DNA from: Streptomyces sp. PTY087I2
Lineage (GTDB): Bacteria; Actinomycetota; Actinomycetes; Streptomycetales; Streptomycetaceae
Assembly (NCBI RefSeq): GCF_001687325.1
Contig: NZ_LZRD01000005.1
Span: 258,737-322,736, forward strand
Length of the DNA stretch: 64,000 nt
Direction of reading: 5' to 3'
Shown here: positions 52,956 through 60,654 of the stretch, piece after piece
Layout: each line of letters opens with the position of its first letter
How positions within the stretch are numbered: the stretch's first letter is position 1
Translations under genes and position numbers: made by a program
Notes under the pieces: generated by a model
Database searches by the model: none
What the model was told of the DNA's origin: nothing
What the model saw: the letters and a program-made list of their open reading frames with translations, nothing else

Positions 52956-54455
52956 GTGCTGAAGAGGGTGTTCGTGGCGCCGGACCCGGGGCGGGTCCGG
53001 CTGCGCTTCGCCTCCCGTGCCGTGGTCGGCATCGGCCTCGCCGTCGCGCTGTGCGGGCTCGTCGGGCATTCGCTGGTCGCGGCCATCACCGGCGGCCTCG
53101 CGGCTCTGCTCGCCCTCTTCACCGTGACCGACCCGACGGTGCGCGGGCAGGCGGTCACCACCGCCCTGCTCCCCGTCGCCGGTCTGCCCGTCCTCGCCGT
53201 CGCGGCGGTCCTGCACGACCAGCCGGTCGCCCGGGATCTGACCTTCCTCGCCGTGATGGGGGCGGGTGTGTACGCCCGGCGCTGGGGGCCGCGCGGCCAC
53301 GCGCTGGGCGTCTTCGCGTTCATGATGTTCTTCGCCGCCCAGTTCCTGCACACCGTGCCCGGCCAGCTGCCCGAGCTGTACGCCGCCGTGGCGCTGTCCC
53401 TGTGCGCCTCCTCGACCGTGCGCTTCGGCCTCTGGTGCTACGAGCGACGGCTCCCCGCCCCCGCCCAGCCCGCTCCGCCGGAGGTCCGGGGCCGGCTGCG
53501 CGTCACCACCCGGCAGGCCGTCCAGGCCACCCTGGGCGGGGCCTTCGCGCTCGGCATCGGACAGGTCCTGTCCGACGAGCGGTGGTACTGGGCGGTCGGC
53601 GCCACCTGGTGGGTCTTCGTCAACACCACCTCCCGCGGCGAAACGCTCGTCCGCGGATTCCGCCGGGTCCTGGGGACCGTCGTCGGCATCGTCTCCGGTT
53701 TCGCCGTGGCCATCCCGCTCGACGGCGCGGCCGTCCCGACCGCCGTCGTCGTCGCGGTCGGCGTCTTCGGCATCTTCTACACGGCGGCGGTTTCGTATAG
53801 CTGGATGATGCTGTTCGTGACCATGATGGCCGGCATGCTCTACGGAGCGCTGGGCGTCCTGGACGCCGCTCTGCTCTGGCTGCGCGTCGCGGAGACCGCC
53901 GTCGGCGCGCTCGGCGCGGTGCTCGCCGTGCTGCTGGTCCTCCCCGTCACCACCCACGCCATCACCGACGCATGGATCCAGAAGGCGCTGCGCTGTGTGC
54001 ACGCCTGCACGGCCGAGGCGGCCGACCGGCTCGCCGGCTCGACGCTCGCCGACCCCGCCCCCCGCGTCGCGGAGCTGGAGGTGCTGCTCGGCCGGGTCCG
54101 GCTCTCCCTCGCGCCGCTGGTGCACCCCCTGAGCCCGCTGCCCGCCCGCAAGGCGCGCGCCCGCCAGGTGATCGCGCTGCTGGACGACTGCGTACGGGAG
54201 GTACGGGGGCTGGCCTCCATCGCCGCCGACCCGGACGCCTCGCACGACGCGCGGCTGTCGGCCGCGTGCTCCCGGGTGGAGATGGCCGTCGAGGCCCTGA
54301 CGGCGCCCGAGGGCGCCCGCGGCTTCCACCTGCCCGAGCTGCCCGGCGCCGCCGCGGACCCGGCCCTGGCCCACCTGCACGGTCTGGAGCGAGCGCTCGC
54401 CGCACTCGTCAGCCCGCTGAGCCACGCTCCCTCCGCGGCATCGACGAACGCCTGA
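52956..54455 (+). CDS. FUSC-family membrane exporter
   Basis: 499 residues from a GTG at 52956, preceded by GGAAGG; the open frame back to 52773 lacks a coding look. Two blocks of membrane helices, the second beginning VQATLGGAFALGIGQVLSDERWYWAVGATWWVFVNTTSRGETLVRGFRRVLGTVVGIVSGF, are the fusaric-acid-resistance/aromatic-acid-exporter signature. A cytoplasmic C-terminal helical domain of about 160 residues follows. It probably exports an aromatic or other lipophilic acid; the substrate is unknown. Transcription ends at a strong hairpin. Confidence 0.9.
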   Translation: MLKRVFVAPDPGRVRLRFASRAVVGIGLAVALCGLVGHSLVAAITGGLAALLALFTVTDPTVRGQAVTTALLPVAGLPVLAVAAVLHDQPVARDLTFLAVMGAGVYARRWGPRGHALGVFAFMMFFAAQFLHTVPGQLPELYAAVALSLCASSTVRFGLWCYERRLPAPAQPAPPEVRGRLRVTTRQAVQATLGGAFALGIGQVLSDERWYWAVGATWWVFVNTTSRGETLVRGFRRVLGTVVGIVSGFAVAIPLDGAAVPTAVVVAVGVFGIFYTAAVSYSWMMLFVTMMAGMLYGALGVLDAALLWLRVAETAVGALGAVLAVLLVLPVTTHAITDAWIQKALRCVHACTAEAADRLAGSTLADPAPRVAELEVLLGRVRLSLAPLVHPLSPLPARKARARQVIALLDDCVREVRGLASIAADPDASHDARLSAACSRVEMAVEALTAPEGARGFHLPELPGAAADPALAHLHGLERALAALVSPLSHAPSAASTNA

Positions 54456-54586
54456 ATCACGGCAGAGGTCCCCTCCCCTCGGAGGTGCCCACGGCGCCGG
54501 TCGCCCTCACGGGTGATGACCGACATGGTGACCCGTTCCACCGAGCGGATGCCGCAGGCCGAGTGCGGCAGGACGGATGACCGACC

Positions 54587-54644
54587 AGGCCCCCGGGCAA
54601 CGTGATCGAGATGCCGGACATCTCGATCAACAGCCCGGGGGCCT
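54587..54644. terminator. Two-stage hairpin terminator
   Basis: Outer arms AGGCCCCCGGGC (54587-54598) and GCCCGGGGGCCT (54633-54644), inner arms TGATCGAGATG and CATCTCGATCA around a five-base loop. It lies between the convergent FUSC and AraC genes and can serve both. Confidence 0.8.
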
Positions 54645-54699
54645 CGCTCGTTGCGCTTCACAGCCCCTTACTCGCGGCGGGTGCCTGAGCCACGGTCCC

Positions 54700-55689
54700 T
54701 CACGGGCCGCAGCGCATCCCTGTCCGCGCGAGCCGGTAGTCCGACGGCGCGACCCCGTACGCCTTGCGGAAGGCGCGGCTGAAGTCGGCCGCGTGACGAA
54801 AACCCCACCGGGCGGCGATAGCGCTGATGGGGTAGGTGGCCAGGTGGGGAGCGATGAGGTCGCAGCGTGCGCGCTCCAGTCGTTGCTGACGTATCGAGGC
54901 GGCCACCGTCATGCCGCGCTGCTGGAAGAGGCGTTGCAGGTGACGGCGCGAGATGTGGTGTTCGGCGGCGACCTGTGCGGGAGTCAACTCGGCTTCCCCC
55001 AGGTGCTGCTGAATGAAGTCCTGGACACGGACGAACAGGCTGTCGTGGGCCCCCTCCGACGTGGCGTCCTCGCTCGTGTGCGAGCCGAGCATCCCGGCGA
55101 GAAGTTCCAGCAGAACGCCGGAGAGCCGGTGTCCCTGCGCGGCGGAGAAGGTGACGGGGTGGCGTAAGAGGTCGACGAGTAAGCGCGACAGGGTCAGGCC
55201 GAACACGTTGTGCTGCCGCAAGGGCGTGACCATCAGCGAGTCCATCAGGTCGGCCGGCAACGGGACGAGTTCCTTGGGGATCTGGAGCCGCAGGGCCACC
55301 AGGGACGAGGGCGCCACATCGAGATGCTGGTGAGCGGGAGGGGCGTCGCCGTGGAGTACGGAGGGACAGGAGGTGTCGGTCAGGAACATGTCGCCCGGTG
55401 TGAAGACCCTGATGCGGGGCGAGTTCCCCAACTTCATCTCGCCCTGTAGGGGGAGTACGAGGTGGTACTGGTCCGGGGCGACCGTGGCCCCGTGGCCCGG
55501 CGAGCCCATGGCCGCCGTCGGCGGCTGGGCTGATCGGAAGAGTCTGAGGGGGCCGAGGTCGAGTCTGTCGGCCAGTGTGTGGAGGTGCTCGGGAGAGTCG
55601 ATGGCCAGGTGGGGCGGCCAGGGCATCGAGTTGATCTCGTCGTCCCACCGCTCGAACCGCTCGGCGAGACTCAATCGCTCGGCTTGCAT
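54700..55689 (-). CDS. AraC-family transcriptional regulator
   Basis: 329 residues. The N-terminal half resembles the AraC-binding-like sensor of AraC/XylS members (QYHLVLPLQGEMKLGNSPRIRVFTPGDMFLTDTSCPSVLHG). The C-terminal two HTH units read ELTPAQVAAEHHISRRHLQRLFQQRGMTVAASIRQQRLERARCDL and YPISAIAARWGFRHAADFSRAFRKAYGVAPSDYR. Leu170 and Leu175 are TTA codons, so translation should depend on the bldA tRNA. It is divergent from the LanKC gene with 178 bases between starts and is the probable pathway regulator of the lanthipeptide locus. Confidence 0.93.
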   Translation of the reverse strand: MQAERLSLAERFERWDDEINSMPWPPHLAIDSPEHLHTLADRLDLGPLRLFRSAQPPTAAMGSPGHGATVAPDQYHLVLPLQGEMKLGNSPRIRVFTPGDMFLTDTSCPSVLHGDAPPAHQHLDVAPSSLVALRLQIPKELVPLPADLMDSLMVTPLRQHNVFGLTLSRLLVDLLRHPVTFSAAQGHRLSGVLLELLAGMLGSHTSEDATSEGAHDSLFVRVQDFIQQHLGEAELTPAQVAAEHHISRRHLQRLFQQRGMTVAASIRQQRLERARCDLIAPHLATYPISAIAARWGFRHAADFSRAFRKAYGVAPSDYRLARTGMRCGP

Positions 55690-55867
55690 GTGTTACACAC
55701 CTTCCCCCGAATTGGTGGCGTAGACCAGATGACTGTACATGGCGCTTACCGTCAAGAAGAAGTCCCGCTTCGCTAAGGACTACGTCGCGACACTTTGGCA
55801 GACTCACTGACATCGCCGATGGAGGCAGTCCGGAATCTGCTGCTACGGAACGGGGGAGGATGATCCA

Positions 55868-58561
55868 ATGGATCTCCGTTATCCGGCTTACTGTGTAGCC
55901 AACCCTAGATTTTATGAGACCCCGGAAAGAGTGGCTCTGGATGAGGGCTGGACAGACTACGGAAGTCATATTGAAGAGCCGTCCGGATGGCGTCGATCGG
56001 TCGAAGAGCAGTGGACTCGCATCCAACCTCCGACCGAAACCCCGAAACTTCCCGTGCAGGGCTGGAAGATACATGTTGCCAGCACTCCGGAAAATGCCAT
56101 CGAAACCTTGAAGAAGGTAGCAGAATACTGCTTCGAGCACAGGCTCCACTTCAAGTTCCTTCCGCACTCCCTGGTCATGCAGGCGAGAAGTGCGAAGTAC
56201 GCACCCCGCGAGGCCAGCGGAAAGTTCATCACCATCTATACCCGGAGCCCCGAGGAGCTGCACAGAACGCTGGAAGACCTCGACCAGGAGATCGGCGGCT
56301 GGCCGGGACCGTACATTCTCAGCGACCTGCGCTGGAACGAGGGGCCGCTGTACATCCGGTACGGAGCCTTCGTGCTCCGGTTCGCCCACGTGGACGACGG
56401 TACTCAAGTCGCTGCGATCGAACGGCCCGACGGGGTGTTGGTGGCCGATCACCGCGAGCCGCGCTTCGTGCTCCCCGAATGGGTCGAGGTTCCGGACTTC
56501 CTCGCGGAATCGGTCCATCCGCGAATGTCCGGCGAGCAGCCCTCGGAATTTCCGTACGATGTGCTCGGAGTCCTTCATTTCTCCAACGGTGGCGGTGTCT
56601 ACCGAGCCCGTAGGCTCCGGGACGGGACAGAATTAGTCCTCAAGGAGGGCAGGCCCTACGCGGGGCTGGACCGCACCGGCGAGGATGCGACCGTGCGGGT
56701 GCGGAGAGAGTACGCGGTCCTGTCCGAACTACAGGGACTTCCCGGCATCCCGCAGGTCTTCGATTGCCACACGCTGGGCGGGCATGAATTCATGGCCATG
56801 GAACACGTCTACGGCCAGTCCTTGCAGAGTTGGGTCGCGCAGAACTATCTCTTCCTTTCGGGATCCGGTGACGGGAACGAGACTCGGGAATACCGGGATT
56901 CGGTGGACGTCATCATGGATCAGCTGGAGCAGGCGGTACGGAATGTCCACGAGAGGGGGTATGTGTTCAACGACCTGCACCCGGGTAACGTCATGATTGA
57001 CGAGGATCTGAACATCTCGTTGATCGATTTCGAAGCCATGCGGCGGGAAAGTGACGCCGGGCCGCGACCACTCGGCGTTCCCGGATTCGTCGCACCGGAC
57101 TCCTTACGTGGATTCGATGCCGATCGTTACTCGCTCAACGCCATCCGCCTGTGCCTGTACTTTCCGCTGATCTCGCTTCTCGCGCTGTGCCCGGCCAAGG
57201 CGGCCACGTTCATCGACACGGCCCGGGACCGTCTGGAGCTGGACGAGGACGTGGTGGCGGAGCTGCGCCGCTCCCTGGCGGCTCCCGGCCCGGCGCAGTC
57301 AGGACTGCGACCCGCCGAGCCGGACCTGGCCTTCACCACGGCGGCCGGTCCCTGGCTCCTCCAGGAGAGAGCGCTCCAGGCGTCGATCCGCCGGACGGCC
57401 ACACCGGACCGGGGAGACCGGCTCTTCCCGGGAGACATCAATCAGTTCTTCCACGGCGGCGGTGGAGTCGCTTTCGGCGCCGCCGGGGTGATCGACGCCC
57501 TGCACACCGCGGGGGGCACCGAACTCGCCCCCTACGTCGACTGGCTGGAGCACAACACCCTCACCAGCCGTGTCCCCCGGCTGGGGCTGTACGACGGAGC
57601 TGCCGGAATCTGCCGGGTCCTGCACCGGATGGGCCGCGAGGACACCGCGTTCGCGATCTACGACAGGGTTGTGGAGGAGAGCGCGGGGCTGTTCGGGACG
57701 AAGTTGTTCGACGGCCTGTCCGGAATCGGATTGGCAAGCCTGGACTTCTATCGCCGCTTGGCGGAGCCCCGTCTCCTCGACCACGCCGTCCGTGCCGCGG
57801 CCGTCGTCGAGGGGGCCGTCGACTCCGGCAGGTTCGCCGTGGGTGCGGGCTCCCTCTCCGCCGACTCGCTGCTCAGGGACCGCAACGGAAACGCCGTCGA
57901 GAACTTCTGGGGCGGACTGCTGTACGGCTGGTCGGGACTGGCTCTCTTCATGATCCGGATGTACGAGATGACCGGCGAGGAACGCTGGCTGCGAGCGGCC
58001 GTCACCGCCCTGCACCGGGACCTGGACGAATGCGAGTCCATGCCCGACGGCACCCTCCAGGTCAAGAACGGTGCCCGGGTGCTGCCCTACCTCGCGACGG
58101 GCAGCGCGGGTGTGGCGATGGTGGGCGACCTGATCCTCCGGCATGTGAGCGACGAGCGGATCGAACGTGCCCTGCCGGAGCTGAGCCTCGCCTGTGTCAC
58201 CGAGTTCAGCATCGGAGCGGGACTGCTCAACGGGAGAGCCGGGCTGGTCGGCGCCTTGCACCAGGTGAAGCACCGCCTCGACCGGCCCGATGTGGACAAG
58301 CGCATCGACGAGGGCGTGGCATCCCTCAACCTTCACGCGCTGTCCGACGAGTTCGGCCTCGTCTTCCCCGGTGACCAGAATCTCCGCGCCTCCACAGACC
58401 TGGGTACGGGATCAGCCGGAGTGCTCCAGCTCATCAACGTACTCGCGGGGAGGACCAGCGAACTGCTGCCGTTCCTCGGCCCCGAACCCTGGGCGCCTCC
58501 CCACCATGACCTCTCGGCAACCGCGGCCGGCGCCGGATCCACCACATCCGAGCACCGCTGA
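55868..58561 (+). CDS. Class III lanthionine synthetase LanKC
   Basis: 897 residues; GGGGGAGG lies eight bases before the ATG. Three domains: a lyase-like N-terminal part (about 1-230), a Ser/Thr-kinase-like domain (about 235-500; ATP loop NGGGVYRARRL, NDLHPGN with Asp369, and IDFE with Asp387), and a LanC-like cyclase (about 540-870; WGGLLYGWSGLALFM, GSAGVAMVGDLIL). The zinc-ligand Cys and Cys-His residues of true LanC proteins are not seen, as expected for LanKC. It should phosphorylate and dehydrate Ser/Thr of the adjacent peptide and build lanthionine/labionin rings. Leu256 and Leu413 are TTA codons. The first 1.2 kb is visibly less GC-rich than its neighbours. Confidence 0.94.
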   Translation: MDLRYPAYCVANPRFYETPERVALDEGWTDYGSHIEEPSGWRRSVEEQWTRIQPPTETPKLPVQGWKIHVASTPENAIETLKKVAEYCFEHRLHFKFLPHSLVMQARSAKYAPREASGKFITIYTRSPEELHRTLEDLDQEIGGWPGPYILSDLRWNEGPLYIRYGAFVLRFAHVDDGTQVAAIERPDGVLVADHREPRFVLPEWVEVPDFLAESVHPRMSGEQPSEFPYDVLGVLHFSNGGGVYRARRLRDGTELVLKEGRPYAGLDRTGEDATVRVRREYAVLSELQGLPGIPQVFDCHTLGGHEFMAMEHVYGQSLQSWVAQNYLFLSGSGDGNETREYRDSVDVIMDQLEQAVRNVHERGYVFNDLHPGNVMIDEDLNISLIDFEAMRRESDAGPRPLGVPGFVAPDSLRGFDADRYSLNAIRLCLYFPLISLLALCPAKAATFIDTARDRLELDEDVVAELRRSLAAPGPAQSGLRPAEPDLAFTTAAGPWLLQERALQASIRRTATPDRGDRLFPGDINQFFHGGGGVAFGAAGVIDALHTAGGTELAPYVDWLEHNTLTSRVPRLGLYDGAAGICRVLHRMGREDTAFAIYDRVVEESAGLFGTKLFDGLSGIGLASLDFYRRLAEPRLLDHAVRAAAVVEGAVDSGRFAVGAGSLSADSLLRDRNGNAVENFWGGLLYGWSGLALFMIRMYEMTGEERWLRAAVTALHRDLDECESMPDGTLQVKNGARVLPYLATGSAGVAMVGDLILRHVSDERIERALPELSLACVTEFSIGAGLLNGRAGLVGALHQVKHRLDRPDVDKRIDEGVASLNLHALSDEFGLVFPGDQNLRASTDLGTGSAGVLQLINVLAGRTSELLPFLGPEPWAPPHHDLSATAAGAGSTTSEHR

Positions 58562-58616
58562 CCGCACCTCGCGGCCCGTGCCGCAAGCAGCCGAGACCAC
58601 CGCAGTCCGATCAGGG

Positions 58617-58626
58617 AAGGAGGTGA
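58617..58626 (+). promoter_or_regulatory. Near-perfect Shine-Dalgarno of the lanthipeptide precursor
   Basis: AAGGAGGTGA, a full-length match to the anti-Shine-Dalgarno, ends five bases before the precursor ATG and implies strong translation relative to the synthetase gene. Confidence 0.8.
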
Positions 58627-58631
58627 ACACC

Positions 58632-58751
58632 ATGGCGAACTTCGTACTGGGGCTCCAGGGAATGGAGTCCGAGGCGAACAACCAGGACGTCCTCGCGAGC
58701 AGCTGGACGTCGGTCTGCTGCAAGTGCAGCTGGATCAGCACGAGCTGCTGA
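58632..58751 (+). CDS. Class III lanthipeptide precursor peptide
   Basis: 39 residues. The leader carries the class III recognition pattern VLGLQ (residues 5-9) and an acidic stretch MESEANNQD. The core is Ser/Thr/Cys/Trp-rich. Two seven-residue modules, SWTSVCC (24-30) and SWISTSC (33-39), each fit the labionin motif S-x2-S-x2-C; Cys29 and Cys32 are additional, Ser23 could also dehydrate, and Lys31 is the only basic core residue. The gene sits directly after LanKC with a very strong ribosome binding site and before an ABC exporter. The sequence is not one of the well-known SapB, labyrinthopeptin, catenulipeptin or avermipeptin cores as I recall them. Confidence 0.9.
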   Translation: MANFVLGLQGMESEANNQDVLASSWTSVCCKCSWISTSC

Positions 58752-58876
58752 CCGAACTCGGCCGCGTCGGGGGCGGCGTCACTCGATGCAAGCCCTCGGC
58801 GTGGCCGGCCGGGCCATCGGTGGAACGTACGAGAGAGCAGGTGGAGTGCCATGCCCTTCCCTCCGGAAGGACGACG

Positions 58877-60643
58877 ATGAAGCAGGCCGGCCGGGTGCGG
58901 ACCCGCGACCTCGTGCGCTACATGCGCGGGCACGCGCTCGCCATGTCCCTCGCGGCGGTACTCTCCCTCGTCGCCGCCGGCGGGACGCTCCTCCAGCCCG
59001 TGCTGGTGCGGTCGGTCATCGACGCCATCTCGGCGTCGCGGTCGACCGTGGCATCCACGGTCGCGCTCGTCTCGCTGCTGGTGGGAGCGGCCGTGATCAA
59101 CGGGTTCCGGGACTACATGCTGCGGCGCGTCGGCGAAGGCGTTGTGCTGCGGATACGACAGCGGCTCGCGGGGCATGTGCTGAGACTCCCCGTCGCCGAG
59201 TACGACAGCCGCCGCACCGGGGATCTGCTCTCCCGCATCGGATCGGACAGCTCGATGCTGCGGTCCGTCGTCACCTCGGGGCTGTTCGAGATCTTCACCG
59301 GGGCGCTGATGATCATGGGCGCGGCAGTCGCCGCGTTCCTGGTCGACCCCCTGCTGTTCGCGGTCACAGCCGGGGGCCTGGTCGCCGGCCTCGCGGGAGC
59401 GGCGGTGATCGCGCACCGTACCCGCCCGGCCTCCGAACAGGCCCAGATGCTGCTCGGAGAGATGACGTCCGGACTGGAGCGCGCGATCCGGGGCGTACGG
59501 ACGATCCGGGCCGCGCGGGGAGAGCAACGGGAGACCGAGACGATCGTGGACAGTGCCCGCCGTGCTCATGGGATGGGGCTGCGGCTCGCCCGACTACAGG
59601 CGTTCACGGTGCCCGTGGCGCACATCGCGACGCAGGGAGTGTTCCTGCTGGTACTGGGAGTGGGAGGTGCCCGGGTCGCCGCCGGTGGGCTCTCGGTCGG
59701 CGACCTCGTGGCGTTCGTGCTGTTCCTGTTCTTTCTGATCATGCCGATGGGTCAGCTCATCGGGGCCTACTCCCAGTTGCAGACCGGCCTCGGTGCGCTT
59801 CAGAGGATCGAGGACGTGCTGCGTGTGCCGACCGAGACGGACGGGGACGTCGTACGCGTCCAGTCGTCGCGAGAAGGCCGGCGGGCTGCCCCGGTCCTCG
59901 GCAGGGGATCCGTCCCCGTGCTTGCCTTCGACCGTGTGACGTTCGGCTACCAAAGGGGTGAGACGGTCGTGGAGGACATCAGCTTCACCGTCTCCCCGGG
60001 CACCCGCACGGCCCTGGTCGGTCCGTCGGGCGCCGGCAAGTCGACTCTGCTGGCATTGGCCGAGCGCTTCTACGACGTACGGTCCGGCGCGATACGGCTG
60101 GGCGGGGCCGACATCCGCCAGGTGTCACGGGACGAACTGCGCAGCCGGCTCGGCTATGTGGAGCAGGAGGCGCCGATCCTGGCCGGAACGCTCCGGGAGA
60201 ACCTGTCACTGTCCGCACCGGGCCTGTCCGACGAGGAGATGGCCGACGTCCTGGCCCGCGTCAACCTTGACGAGGTCGTGAAGCGTTCTCCACTCGGACT
60301 GGACGCTCAGGTGGGCGAAGGCGGCGTCCTGTTGTCCGGCGGTGAACGCCAGCGCCTGGCCATAGCCCGCACGCTTCTCGCCGCGCCTCCGATCCTGCTG
60401 CTGGACGAGCCGACCAGCAATCTCGACGCCAGGAACGAGCAGGCGTTCCGCGCGGCGATCGACGCCATCCCCACCGAACACACGCTGCTGATCGTCGCCC
60501 ACCGGCTGGCCACCGTGGTCGACGCCGATCAGATCGTCGTCGTCGACCACGGAAGGGTGGTCGGCACGGGCACCCACGACGAGCTCATCGAGTCCAGCAC
60601 GCTCTACCGCGACCTGGCCTCCCATCAACTGCTGGTGGCCTGA
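58877..60643 (+). CDS. ABC exporter, fused permease-ATPase
   Basis: 588 residues from ATG 58877, preceded by GGAAGG; the in-frame opening at 58724 overlaps the precursor gene and is rejected. Six membrane helices (about 30-310) precede the nucleotide-binding domain with Walker A GPSGAGKST, signature LSGGERQR, Walker B ILLLDEPT and H-loop VAHRL. A homodimer would form a full exporter. There is no C39 peptidase domain, so leader removal must be done by another protease, as is usual for class III. Position points to export of the modified peptide. Confidence 0.93.
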   Translation: MKQAGRVRTRDLVRYMRGHALAMSLAAVLSLVAAGGTLLQPVLVRSVIDAISASRSTVASTVALVSLLVGAAVINGFRDYMLRRVGEGVVLRIRQRLAGHVLRLPVAEYDSRRTGDLLSRIGSDSSMLRSVVTSGLFEIFTGALMIMGAAVAAFLVDPLLFAVTAGGLVAGLAGAAVIAHRTRPASEQAQMLLGEMTSGLERAIRGVRTIRAARGEQRETETIVDSARRAHGMGLRLARLQAFTVPVAHIATQGVFLLVLGVGGARVAAGGLSVGDLVAFVLFLFFLIMPMGQLIGAYSQLQTGLGALQRIEDVLRVPTETDGDVVRVQSSREGRRAAPVLGRGSVPVLAFDRVTFGYQRGETVVEDISFTVSPGTRTALVGPSGAGKSTLLALAERFYDVRSGAIRLGGADIRQVSRDELRSRLGYVEQEAPILAGTLRENLSLSAPGLSDEEMADVLARVNLDEVVKRSPLGLDAQVGEGGVLLSGGERQRLAIARTLLAAPPILLLDEPTSNLDARNEQAFRAAIDAIPTEHTLLIVAHRLATVVDADQIVVVDHGRVVGTGTHDELIESSTLYRDLASHQLLVA

Positions 60644-60654
60644 AGGGAGGACCG

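Noticed and set aside
58724..58876. N-terminal extension of the ABC exporter
   Set aside because: It would overlap the lanthipeptide precursor out of frame; the ATG at 58877 has a proper ribosome binding site.
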